The notes under the pieces: model-generated
Seen by the model: the letters and a program-made list of their open reading frames with translations, nothing else
Databases searched by the model: none
Told to the model about the DNA's origin: nothing
Program-made: the position numbers and the translations under genes
Source of the DNA: WHSM01 sp050701635
GTDB taxonomy: Bacteria; Actinomycetota; Actinomycetes; Mycobacteriales; Micromonosporaceae
Length of the DNA: 22,903 nucleotides
Direction: 5' to 3'
Assembly (NCBI GenBank): GCA_050701635.1
Contig: JBOGDF010000037.1
Coordinates: forward strand, 1 to 22,903
Shown here: piece after piece, positions 14,231 through 21,044 of the stretch
How the letters are laid out: every line of letters starts with the position of its first letter
How positions within the stretch are numbered: position 1 is the stretch's first letter

Positions 14231-14236
14231 AGGCTA
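14231..14236 (-). promoter_or_regulatory. Candidate -10 hexamer of mec (leaderless type)
   Basis: TAGCCT on the minus strand, seven bases before the mec GTG at 14223, with no Shine-Dalgarno sequence between. It lies in the 64-base gap after the DUF2017 stop. Confidence 0.42.
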
Positions 14237-14287
14237 CCGGCTCCACGCGCCCCCCGGCTGTGGCGGTCACCACCCGTGGTGTACGGA

Positions 14288-14800
14288 TCACGGCTCACCG
14301 AGCAGTGACTCCACCAACGACTCCTGCATGTACGTGAGGTAGCCGTACACCGACAGCTGCATCGCGCGTACCCCCGTCGGGTCGCGCATCGCCGCCTCGT
14401 CGATCTCGTCGGACAGGTCGGTGTCGTCGTCGATGCCGGCCCGTACGCCGAGCGCCAGCCGGGCGTCGGTGAGCGCCCGCAGCCAGGCCTCGGCCTGTTC
14501 GGCGTCGAGTCGCAGCTCGCCGCCGCGCTCCGGGAGCGTGCTCAGCACCATCCCCACCTGGTGGGCCTTCTCGCTGCTCAGGTCCTGCTCGGTGAGCCGC
14601 CGGAACTCGCGGGCGGCTTCCGGGTCGTCCTCGCCGTACGCGTCGGGGAACAGCCGGGCCAGCACCGGGTCCTCGCCGTGCGGGTCGCCCACCAGGCTGG
14701 CGGTCTCGGTGAACACCCGGCGCAGGATCGCCACCTCCGAGCGGCGCAGCGTGGTCACGCACTGCTTGCCTTCGGGGCGGAACAGTCCCGGGTACGTCAT
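14288..14800 (-). CDS. DUF2017 family protein
   Basis: A 170-residue cytoplasmic protein of unknown function, corresponding to Rv1332 next to clpS in mycobacteria. It begins MTYPGLFRPEGKQCVTTLR, is rich in acidic residues and predicted helices, and contains a repeated conserved pattern: LTEQDLSSEKAHQVGMVL, the LDAEQAEAWLRALTDARLALG helix and the C-terminal YGYLTYMQESLVESLL. No catalytic motif is recognisable. The ATG overlaps the clpS stop as ATGA, so it is translated with ClpS. The constant pairing suggests a role linked to ClpS/Clp proteolysis, but that is inference only. Confidence 0.88.
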   Translation of the reverse strand: MTYPGLFRPEGKQCVTTLRRSEVAILRRVFTETASLVGDPHGEDPVLARLFPDAYGEDDPEAAREFRRLTEQDLSSEKAHQVGMVLSTLPERGGELRLDAEQAEAWLRALTDARLALGVRAGIDDDTDLSDEIDEAAMRDPTGVRAMQLSVYGYLTYMQESLVESLLGEP

Positions 14801-15102
14801 CAGGAGCGCTCGATGGTGGCCCACAGCCCGTACGCGTGCAGCCGGGACGCGTCGTGCTCCATCCGCTCGCGTACCCCCGAGGAGACCACGGCGCGACCCT
14901 TGTGGTGAACGTCGAGCATCAGCTTCTCGGCCTTCTGCCGGCTGTAGCCGAACAGTTTCTGGAACACCCAGGTGACGTACGACATCAGGTTGACCGGGTC
15001 GTTGTGCACCACCGTGATCCACGGGCGGTCAGTCTGGAAGGACTCATCGACCTCCGTGACTTCCGCAGGCATCGCCTGCGTCCCCGCGCCGAACCCGGTC
15101 AT
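14800..15102 (-). CDS. clpS: ATP-dependent Clp protease adaptor ClpS
   Basis: Adaptor that delivers N-degron substrates to the ClpC/ClpP protease. 100 residues with a flexible N-terminal tail (1-25) and the folded core: WITVVHNDPVNLMSYVTWVF (N-end residue pocket, with the HNDPVN turn), LFGYSRQKAEKLMLDVHHKGRAVV and the C-terminal ERMEHDASRLHAYGLWATIE. These match the family throughout. The ATG at 15102 is supported by the core position and by TAGGCT eight bases upstream; GGGA five bases before the ATG could be a weak ribosome site. Coupled to DUF2017 by overlap. Confidence 0.95.
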   Translation of the reverse strand: MTGFGAGTQAMPAEVTEVDESFQTDRPWITVVHNDPVNLMSYVTWVFQKLFGYSRQKAEKLMLDVHHKGRAVVSSGVRERMEHDASRLHAYGLWATIERS

Positions 15103-15110
15103 AGTGTCCC

Positions 15111-15116
15111 AGCCTA
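15111..15116 (-). promoter_or_regulatory. Candidate -10 hexamer of clpS
   Basis: TAGGCT on the minus strand, eight bases before the clpS ATG. This is the same word and nearly the same spacing as at rph and pncB, so the transcript would have no or almost no leader. Confidence 0.42.
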
Positions 15117-15171
15117 GCGACGTGGGCCCGGATCGCGCGCGCCACGGTCGGCCACCTGACGGTGCCGGCGC

Positions 15172-15268
15172 TCACAGCTCCGTCAGATCCAGCAGGTGCC
15201 AGGTCAGCGCGGTGTTGTCGCCGGTGGACCACCACACGTACCGGCCGCGGCCAGCGCGAGCGCCAGGA
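15172..15268 (-). pseudogene. Out-of-frame C-terminal segment of the TolB-like gene
   Basis: Directly after the TAA (15269-15271) that ends the propeller gene, another frame reads YVWWSTGDNTALTWHLL and then DLTEL before a TGA at 15172-15174. Codons 15175-15240 show near-perfect G/C third positions and the Trp-rich composition of a propeller C-terminus. Removing one base from the CCC run at 15273-15275 would join the frames into a 347-residue protein. This may be a real frameshift mutation, a sequencing error or a coincidence. Confidence 0.5.
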
Positions 15269-16216
15269 TTATCCCAGCGCGGCTGGTGAGGAACCCGCGA
15301 ACAGCCTGCGCGGCGACCCCGAGCCGTCCGCCGGGACCGCGTACACCGCGGGGCTGTCGGGATCCGGCCGGGTGTACGCCACCGTGGCGTCGTCCAGCCA
15401 CGCCGGCTGGTCGTCGACGTGGGCCGGCTCCGCGAGCGCCACGTCCCTGCCGCCCGCCAGCTCCAGCACGTGCAGCCGCCATCTGTCACCGATCCGCTTC
15501 TTGTACGCGATCCGCGTCCCGTCCGGCGACAACGACGGACACTCCACGTTGCCCCGGATCGCGGTGAGCGTACGGCTGTCCAGGTCGCCTCGCATCAGCC
15601 AGGTCCGCTCCGCCGAGGCCATGGTGGCGTAGAACGTACGGTCGTCCGCCGCGAACGTGACGCCCCAGTAGTTGGCGTCCACCCGCGCGTACGGCTTCCC
15701 GTCGACGTAGGCGGTGTAGTCCTCCAGCGAACCGTGATGCGCCCTGGTCCGCAGGTCGTAGATCCCCGCTGTGGTGGAGAACCCGCCCGCGGCCAGGTAC
15801 GAGTCGCCGCTGCGGAACACCGTCCACGCCACCAGGTGACCCGAGGGCGAGACCCGTACCCGGCTCGGGGTGCCCCAGATCGGCAGCGAGAGCCGCCGGC
15901 GCAGCCGGGTGTCGTACACCGTGAGCTCGGCGGAGAACTGCGGGCCCAGGCCGCGCAGGCAGGCCAGGGTGCCGCGCGCGGCGTACGCCCGGTGGCACTC
16001 GGGGCCGGCTCCCAGGTGGGCGCCGGCGCGGGTCGCCTGGTGTACGTACCGGCCGCCGGAGTCGACGTACAGCACGGTGCCGGCGCGGCCCAGGTCGAAC
16101 CGCTCTGCGGCGGGTACGGCGCCACCGCCGCGCCAGATCGCGTACCCGGCGCCGGCCAGCAGCACCAGCGCGATCAGCCCGGCGCCGACGGGCCCTGGGC
16201 CGTACCGCCGGTTCAT
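15269..16216 (-). CDS. Membrane-anchored TolB/WD40-like beta-propeller protein (probably frameshifted at its end)
   Basis: A 315-residue protein: short cytoplasmic N-terminus (MNRRYGPGP), one membrane helix (about 10-29, GAGLIALVLLAGAGYAIW), then an extracytoplasmic propeller-like domain. Repeats resembling TolB blades are visible: RVRVSPSGHLVAWTVF, WGVTFAADDRTFYATM, CPSLSPDGTRIAYKK and DDQPAWLDDATVAYTRP, each followed by short strand-turn segments. No enzymatic motif; such domains bind proteins or ligands outside the membrane. The ATG overlaps the MFS stop as ATGA, so the two are co-translated. The frame ends early at TAA 15269-15271, while a coherent C-terminus continues in another frame. 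The function is unknown; the link to the MFS gene may mean a transport accessory. Confidence 0.8.
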   Translation of the reverse strand: MNRRYGPGPVGAGLIALVLLAGAGYAIWRGGGAVPAAERFDLGRAGTVLYVDSGGRYVHQATRAGAHLGAGPECHRAYAARGTLACLRGLGPQFSAELTVYDTRLRRRLSLPIWGTPSRVRVSPSGHLVAWTVFRSGDSYLAAGGFSTTAGIYDLRTRAHHGSLEDYTAYVDGKPYARVDANYWGVTFAADDRTFYATMASAERTWLMRGDLDSRTLTAIRGNVECPSLSPDGTRIAYKKRIGDRWRLHVLELAGGRDVALAEPAHVDDQPAWLDDATVAYTRPDPDSPAVYAVPADGSGSPRRLFAGSSPAALG

Positions 16217-17439
16217 GAAGCCTCCTTCGCGAGCTGGGCGGCGAGGGCGAGCGCGGCGACCAGCGCGAGGCCGAACACCGCGAAGGCCGCGCCGGGCGCC
16301 GCCAGCTCGGCCAGCACGCCGAAGCCGACCGCTCCCCCGGCCCGGGTCAGCGCCTGCGTGGTCTGCACCACCGCCAGCCCGGTGGCGCGTACCGGCGCGG
16401 CCAGCAGCGGCCCCGCGTACGCCATCAGGACGCCGTCGGTGGCGGCGTAGAACAGGCCGTGCAGCACCAGCACCACGATCGCGACGCCCCAGCCGAGACC
16501 GGAGCCGGCGATCAGCAGCAGGTACGCCACCAGCAGCACCGCGTGACCGGCGAGAAACAGCCGCCACCGGCCCACCCGGTCGGCCAGCCGCCCCACCGGG
16601 GTCGCCGCCAGCATGAACGCGCCGGCGGTGCCGAGCGGCAGCAGCGGCAACACGTGCCGGGGCAGCGCGGCGGTCTGCTGTACCGACACGTACAGGAACA
16701 TGTCGCCGACGGTGGCCAGGCCGAGCACGCCGGCGGCCAGGCACGCGCGACGCAGCCGCCGGTCCCTGAACACCTCACCGACCCGGGGCCGGGGACGCTC
16801 CGCGCGCGGCGCCACCGCCGGGGACCGTACGAAGAACAGCAGGATCAGTACGCCCACCACGGCGAGGCAGAAGCTGGTGGAGAACACCACGTCGTACCCG
16901 CCGGCCACCGAGGTGAGCAGCGCGAACACCAGCAGCGGGCCGAGCAGCGCACCGGCGGTGTCCATCGTGCGGTGTACGCCGAACGCCCGCCCCAGCGCCG
17001 CAGCCGGCATCGAAGCAGTGATCAGCGCGTCCCGGGGGGCGGTACGGATCCCCTTCCCGGCCCGGTCCACCCCGACCACCAGCCCGATCCCGGTGGCCGA
17101 GGCTCCCACCAGCGGAAACCCCAGTTTGGTGAGCGCGGAGAGCCCGTAGCCGGCAGCGGCGACCCCCTTGGGGTGACCGAGCCGGTCGGCCAGGTAACCG
17201 CCGCCGAGCCGCAGCATGGCGGTGGCGCCGGTGTAGAGCCCGTCCAGCATGCCGAGCTGCAGGTAGCCCATCCCGAGGCCGTACATCAGGTAGAGCGGCA
17301 GCACCGCGGTGACCATCTCCGCGGAGGCGTCGGTGACCAGGCTGACCAGGCCCAGCGCGACGACGGTCCCGGAGACCGGGACCGCCGCCGCGGCGGGCTG
17401 GTGCGTCGGGCGCGCAGCCCGCGTGCTCGCCAGATACAT
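16213..17439 (-). CDS. MFS transporter
   Basis: A 408-residue major facilitator with about twelve hydrophobic helices. Motif A occurs in both halves: GGGYLADRLGHPKG in the first and GRLADRVGRWRLF in the second. The segment DRAGKGIRTAPRDALI between helices 4 and 5 is typical of a subfamily of predicted bacterial drug or small-molecule exporters whose substrates are unknown to me. VTDASAEMVTAVLPLY in helix 1 is another family marker. The ATG at 17439 lies three bases after the phosphatase stop, and the end overlaps the propeller gene as ATGA, so the three probably form one transcript. No substrate can be assigned. Confidence 0.9.
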   Translation of the reverse strand: MYLASTRAARPTHQPAAAAVPVSGTVVALGLVSLVTDASAEMVTAVLPLYLMYGLGMGYLQLGMLDGLYTGATAMLRLGGGYLADRLGHPKGVAAAGYGLSALTKLGFPLVGASATGIGLVVGVDRAGKGIRTAPRDALITASMPAAALGRAFGVHRTMDTAGALLGPLLVFALLTSVAGGYDVVFSTSFCLAVVGVLILLFFVRSPAVAPRAERPRPRVGEVFRDRRLRRACLAAGVLGLATVGDMFLYVSVQQTAALPRHVLPLLPLGTAGAFMLAATPVGRLADRVGRWRLFLAGHAVLLVAYLLLIAGSGLGWGVAIVVLVLHGLFYAATDGVLMAYAGPLLAAPVRATGLAVVQTTQALTRAGGAVGFGVLAELAAPGAAFAVFGLALVAALALAAQLAKEAS

Positions 17440-17442
17440 CGG

Positions 17443-19971
17443 CTAGAGCGTCAGGGTCCAGCTGTCGATGGTCCCGACATCGTCGGCCGCGGCGTCGGTC
17501 ACCCGCAGCTTCCACGTACCGTTGCGGACCTCGCTCGACAGGTTGACGGGGTACGTCTTGTCGATGTTGTCGGTGCTCGAACCCGACCGGTTGTGCAGGG
17601 TGTAGACCGTGCCGTCCGGCGCCACCAGCGACACCACCAGATCCCCGATGTACGTGTGCCGGATGTGCACCTCCACCGTCGAGGTCGCCGACGCGTTCCC
17701 GGTGCAACCCGCGATCGCGATCGAGGACTCCACAGTGGACAGGTCACCGATCGCCACGTCGGTGCCGTTGGTCTGTGCCGCACAGCCGGTCGGCGGGGGC
17801 GGCGAGCCCGTCGGGCTCGGCGACGGGGTGCCGCCGCTGCCGGTGATGGTCACGTCGTCCACCTGCGCCTCGAAGAGGCTCCCGGTGCCGGCGTCGGCCG
17901 CCTCGAACAGCAGCGTCACCGTCTGACCGGCGTACGCCGAGAGGTTCACGGTCGCGGTACGCCAGGAGCCGGCGACCTCGCTCGCGGCGCCCAGCTGCTC
18001 CCAGACCTTGGTCTTCGTACCGCCGGAGACCACCGACAGCCGCAGGTAGTCGTCCGGGCCGGAGTTGTCGCCGTGCGCCACGTTCCAGCTGAACGTCGCC
18101 GAGGCGCTGGTCGACGGCAATCCGATCCCGGGCGAGCGGATCGAGGTGACGCCGCCGTCCAGGTCGTTGGCGCCGTACCCGGAGCCGGCAAGCCGGCCGG
18201 TGGACAGCGCGTTCACGCCGCTCACCGTGGTGCCGAGCTGCTTGATCTGATTGCTGTACGTCGACGTGGTCTGCTCCGGGTCACCCCGCTCCCAGGTTCC
18301 GGTGGTCGCGGTGTCGCTGCCGGACGGGTTGACCGTCCAACCCTTGTCGGTCTCGAAGGTGTCACTGAACACCGCGCTACCGCCCGCGGTCACCGTGAGC
18401 TGCACGGTCGCCGTACGGCTGACCGAGCCCGACGTACCGGTGACGGTGATCGGGTAGGTGCCCGGGGCGGCCGACGCCGACGCGGAGAGGGTCAGCGTCG
18501 AGCTGGCGCTGCCGTTCGCCGGCGGGGTCAGCGTTTGGGGGGTGTAGGAGGCGGTGACACCCGCCGGCAGTCCCGAGGCGGTGAGGTTCACCGCGGAGTT
18601 GAAGCCACCGCTGCTGCCGACCGACACCGTGGTCTGGCCGTTGCCGCCTTGCGCCGCCGACACCGCGGTCGGGTTGGCGGTCACCCCGAAGTCGGGCTGC
18701 CCGGTGCTCGCCTTGTGGCAGGTGCCGGTGATGTGGTCGGTGAACGTACGCCCAGCGACCGGCAGGAAGTCCATCGTGTAGCCGGTGGAGGTCAGCACGA
18801 ACTTCCCGACGCCGAAGGTGTTGTTGTTGAACACCTGCGACGGGCCGACGGTGCTCGAACGGTCGGCGTAGAGACCACGGCCTCCGGTGCCGATCACGAA
18901 CTGCCGGATCCCGTTCGTGTCGTCCCGGGTACCGTCCGGTCGCGCCGGCGCGAACCGCTCGTAGCTGTGGTCGTGTCCGACGATCACCAGGTCGGCCTTG
19001 GCGGCGTACAGCGCCGAGTAGAGCGCACCGACCGAGGTGTCGTCGCCGTGGCTGCCGGTGGAGAACCGGGCGTGATGCCAGTACGCCGCCGTACACGGCT
19101 TGGTGTTGGCGGCCAGGTCGTTCTTCAACCAGGTCTCCTGGGCGCTGCCAGCGCCTCGGGAGACGTTGGAGTTGAGCGCGACGAAGTGCCATTCGCCGAC
19201 GTCGAAGCTGTAGTAACCCTTGCCCCGCTCGCCGACGTCGACGCCCTGACCGGTGAAGTAGTCGAAGTAGCCGGCGGCACCCGAGGTGTAGTACTCGTGG
19301 TTGCCCGGCGTCGGGTGCGCGATGCTGTTGAACCTGCCCCAGGTCGGGTGGTAGTTGTTCTGGTACTCCGACAGGGTGCCGCTCTCGTACGCGTTGTCAC
19401 CCGCGGTGATCACCGCGGTCGGAGACATCCCGGACACCACGTCGTCGGTCTGGTTGCACGCCGACCCGCAGATGTCACCGGCGGCGGCCACCGTCACGCT
19501 GGCCTGGGACAACGGCTGGCTCCCCGACTGGTACGCGTCGACGGCGTACCGGCTGCGGGGGTCGGTCAGCGTGGGGGTGACCGTGACGCACTCGCCGGAC
19601 AGGCCGCGGGTGTAGAACGCCTTGCCGTTCCAGTTCTTGGCGGCCAGCGTGGAGCTGCCGCCGGCCGAGCCGGTCAGCGTGACGGTGTCGCTCCCGTACA
19701 GCGACAGCTCGGTGAAGCGGACCCGCAGCCAGTGCGCGCCGGCGTCACAGACCGACTGCGCGCTGGCGGCCGGGCCGGCGCCGCGCAGCGCCAGCTGGCC
19801 GGCGGACGTACCGCGTTCGGCGAGTTGGGTACGCGCGGCGGCCGGCTCGGCTCGCGGCGTGGTGGTGTCGGGCGCCGATCGTTCCCGCGCCTGAGTGCTG
19901 GATGCGATGACCAGGGTCGCGGCCACCAGCGCCAGCGCGCTGGCGGCCACCACCAGACTTCGACGGTGCAT
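17443..19971 (-). CDS. Secreted multidomain metallophosphoesterase with Ig-like, jelly-roll-like and P domains
   Basis: An 842-residue exported protein. A signal peptide (MHRRSLVVAASALALVAATL, cleavage near 24-28) precedes an N-terminal region (about 70-155). A calcineurin-like phosphatase core covers about 158-410, with GD (165-166), GDN (191-193), GNHE (223-226), HH (299-300) and GHDH (332-335) as metal ligands. An Ig-like/BACON-type domain (about 425-530) follows, then a jelly-roll-like domain starting VFSDTFETDKGW (534-710), a Ser/Pro linker (712-728) and a C-terminal proprotein-convertase P domain (about 730-842; VEVHIRHTYIGDLVVSLVAP, DSWTLTL). ATG 19971 was chosen because GGGGAGG lies six bases upstream. 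It probably liberates phosphate or hydrolyses a nucleotide or phosphodiester outside the cell; substrate unknown. First gene of a three-gene minus-strand unit. Confidence 0.9.
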   Translation of the reverse strand: MHRRSLVVAASALALVAATLVIASSTQARERSAPDTTTPRAEPAAARTQLAERGTSAGQLALRGAGPAASAQSVCDAGAHWLRVRFTELSLYGSDTVTLTGSAGGSSTLAAKNWNGKAFYTRGLSGECVTVTPTLTDPRSRYAVDAYQSGSQPLSQASVTVAAAGDICGSACNQTDDVVSGMSPTAVITAGDNAYESGTLSEYQNNYHPTWGRFNSIAHPTPGNHEYYTSGAAGYFDYFTGQGVDVGERGKGYYSFDVGEWHFVALNSNVSRGAGSAQETWLKNDLAANTKPCTAAYWHHARFSTGSHGDDTSVGALYSALYAAKADLVIVGHDHSYERFAPARPDGTRDDTNGIRQFVIGTGGRGLYADRSSTVGPSQVFNNNTFGVGKFVLTSTGYTMDFLPVAGRTFTDHITGTCHKASTGQPDFGVTANPTAVSAAQGGNGQTTVSVGSSGGFNSAVNLTASGLPAGVTASYTPQTLTPPANGSASSTLTLSASASAAPGTYPITVTGTSGSVSRTATVQLTVTAGGSAVFSDTFETDKGWTVNPSGSDTATTGTWERGDPEQTTSTYSNQIKQLGTTVSGVNALSTGRLAGSGYGANDLDGGVTSIRSPGIGLPSTSASATFSWNVAHGDNSGPDDYLRLSVVSGGTKTKVWEQLGAASEVAGSWRTATVNLSAYAGQTVTLLFEAADAGTGSLFEAQVDDVTITGSGGTPSPSPTGSPPPPTGCAAQTNGTDVAIGDLSTVESSIAIAGCTGNASATSTVEVHIRHTYIGDLVVSLVAPDGTVYTLHNRSGSSTDNIDKTYPVNLSSEVRNGTWKLRVTDAAADDVGTIDSWTLTL

Positions 19972-20045
19972 TCCGTACCTCCCCAGGTAAGTCACCGCAG
20001 ATTCGACTCCCGGCGGGACGCGCGCACCAGCCTCGATGTGGCAAT

Positions 20046-20069
20046 CTCTGGATAACTCTGGATTAATCC
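20046..20069. promoter_or_regulatory. Tandem 10-bp repeat fused to a palindrome, candidate operator
   Basis: CTCTGGATAA (20046-20055) is followed at once by CTCTGGATTA (20056-20065), an exact one-turn spacing, and the second copy runs into the perfect palindrome GGATTAATCC (20060-20069). The site lies in the 123-base gap between the divergent phosphatase and helix-turn-helix genes, 26 bases before the latter's ATG, and could be its autoregulatory site. Confidence 0.5.
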
Positions 20070-20094
20070 CTGACCCAGGACACGAGGTGGTGGG

Positions 20095-20991
20095 ATGCAG
20101 AATCCGTTCAGCACCTCATTGCGCGCGGCGCTGGCGAGTCGCGGCTACAGCCTGGAGCAGCTCGCCCGGGAGCTGCGCCGCCGCGGCACCCCGGTCAGCG
20201 CGAGCGCCCTGGGCGCCTGGCAGACCGGCGACAACCATCCCGAACGCGCCTCCTCGATCGCGGCGGTGGCGAACGTGGAGGCGGTGCTCGGGCTGCCGCC
20301 ACGCTCCCTGGTGCACCTGATCCCGCCGCGGCGCGCCCGGGGGCGTACCCGCCCCACCGGGCCCGGGCCGTCGCACCGGCTGCTGTGGCGCTCCCCGGAG
20401 GCGGTGAGCCGGGTGCTGGCGAAGCTCGAGGCCACCCCCGACGAGCTCGACCTGGCCGTCCGGATCTCACGCTCCCAGAAGACCTACATCGATAGCGGTG
20501 GGTACGAACGCGAAATCCACGACCGGCACCTGCTGCTCGGCACCCGGCGCCGGATCGAACGGGTGCTGACGCTGGCGCGCTACCACTCGTTGCCGCAGCC
20601 GCCGACGGTGTTCCGCACCGAGGGCTGCCGGCTGGGCCGGTTCCGCGCCGACGTGGCCGGCTCGATCTGCGGGTACGAGCTGCTGCTCGACCAGCCGCTG
20701 GAGATCGGTGGCCTGACCGTCATCGAGTACGCCATGCGGCTCCCGCCCGGGCAGCCCGAGACCCGCAGCACCGTACGGGTCCACCCCGGCGCGCGCGAGC
20801 TGACCCTGTCGGTCAACTTCGACCCTGAGCGGGTCCCGGCACGGTGCGAGGGATTCCATCAGGCGGCGTACGACCTGCCGCCGCGGACCGTACGGGAACG
20901 CTCGGGCGACACGTTCGGGAACGCGTTCCAGTTCATCACCCTGGATCCCGCGCCCGGCATCTACGGATTGCGCTGGGAGTGGGCGGAGTAG
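20095..20991 (+). CDS. XRE-like DNA-binding protein with unrecognised C-terminal domain
   Basis: A 298-residue protein. Residues about 5-50 form a helix-turn-helix (LRAALASRGYSLEQLAREL, then VSASALGAWQTGDNHPER), followed by the AAVANVEAVLGLPPRSLVHLI helix common in actinobacterial Xre-type regulators. A basic linker (75-95) leads to a region of about 200 residues rich in predicted strands (YHSLPQPPTVFRTEGC, LEIGGLTVIEYAMRLPPG, ITLDPAPGIYGLRWEW) that I cannot assign to a family. The ATG is preceded by GAGGTGGTGGG. It diverges from the phosphatase gene across a tandem-repeat site, which suggests local control. The C-terminal part may sense a ligand; this is unproven. Confidence 0.85.
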   Translation: MQNPFSTSLRAALASRGYSLEQLARELRRRGTPVSASALGAWQTGDNHPERASSIAAVANVEAVLGLPPRSLVHLIPPRRARGRTRPTGPGPSHRLLWRSPEAVSRVLAKLEATPDELDLAVRISRSQKTYIDSGGYEREIHDRHLLLGTRRRIERVLTLARYHSLPQPPTVFRTEGCRLGRFRADVAGSICGYELLLDQPLEIGGLTVIEYAMRLPPGQPETRSTVRVHPGARELTLSVNFDPERVPARCEGFHQAAYDLPPRTVRERSGDTFGNAFQFITLDPAPGIYGLRWEWAE

Positions 20992-20994
20992 CCC

Positions 20995-21014
20995 GGCCGC
21001 CCGCGACCGCGGCC
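20995..21014. terminator. Weak GC hairpin after the regulator gene
   Basis: GGCCGC (20995-21000) and GCGGCC (21009-21014) pair over 6 bp around an 8-base spacer, three bases beyond the TAG stop. No T tract. It could end the regulator transcript before the pncB promoter. Confidence 0.35.
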
Positions 21015-21032
21015 CGCTGCGTGGGCGGCGCA

Positions 21033-21038
21033 TAGGCT
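21033..21038 (+). promoter_or_regulatory. Candidate -10 hexamer of pncBA (leaderless type)
   Basis: TAGGCT six bases before the pncB ATG at 21045, with TTGCGG between and no Shine-Dalgarno sequence. Identical word and spacing to rph on the other strand. No -35 recognised. Confidence 0.45.
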
Positions 21039-21044
21039 TTGCGG

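Noticed and set aside
15204..15482. Minus-strand frame with a hydrophobic end (GIILALALAAAG) under the propeller gene
   Set aside because: Mostly a shadow of the propeller gene. The short hydrophobic stretch lies in the region of the suspected frameshift, so I used it only as a warning that the shift site is uncertain.
16459..20055. Very long plus-strand open frame (about 1198 codons)
   Set aside because: It lies antisense to the phosphatase and MFS genes and reads as repetitive Arg/Gly/His/Gln-rich protein without any domain. Long antisense frames are expected at this GC content.
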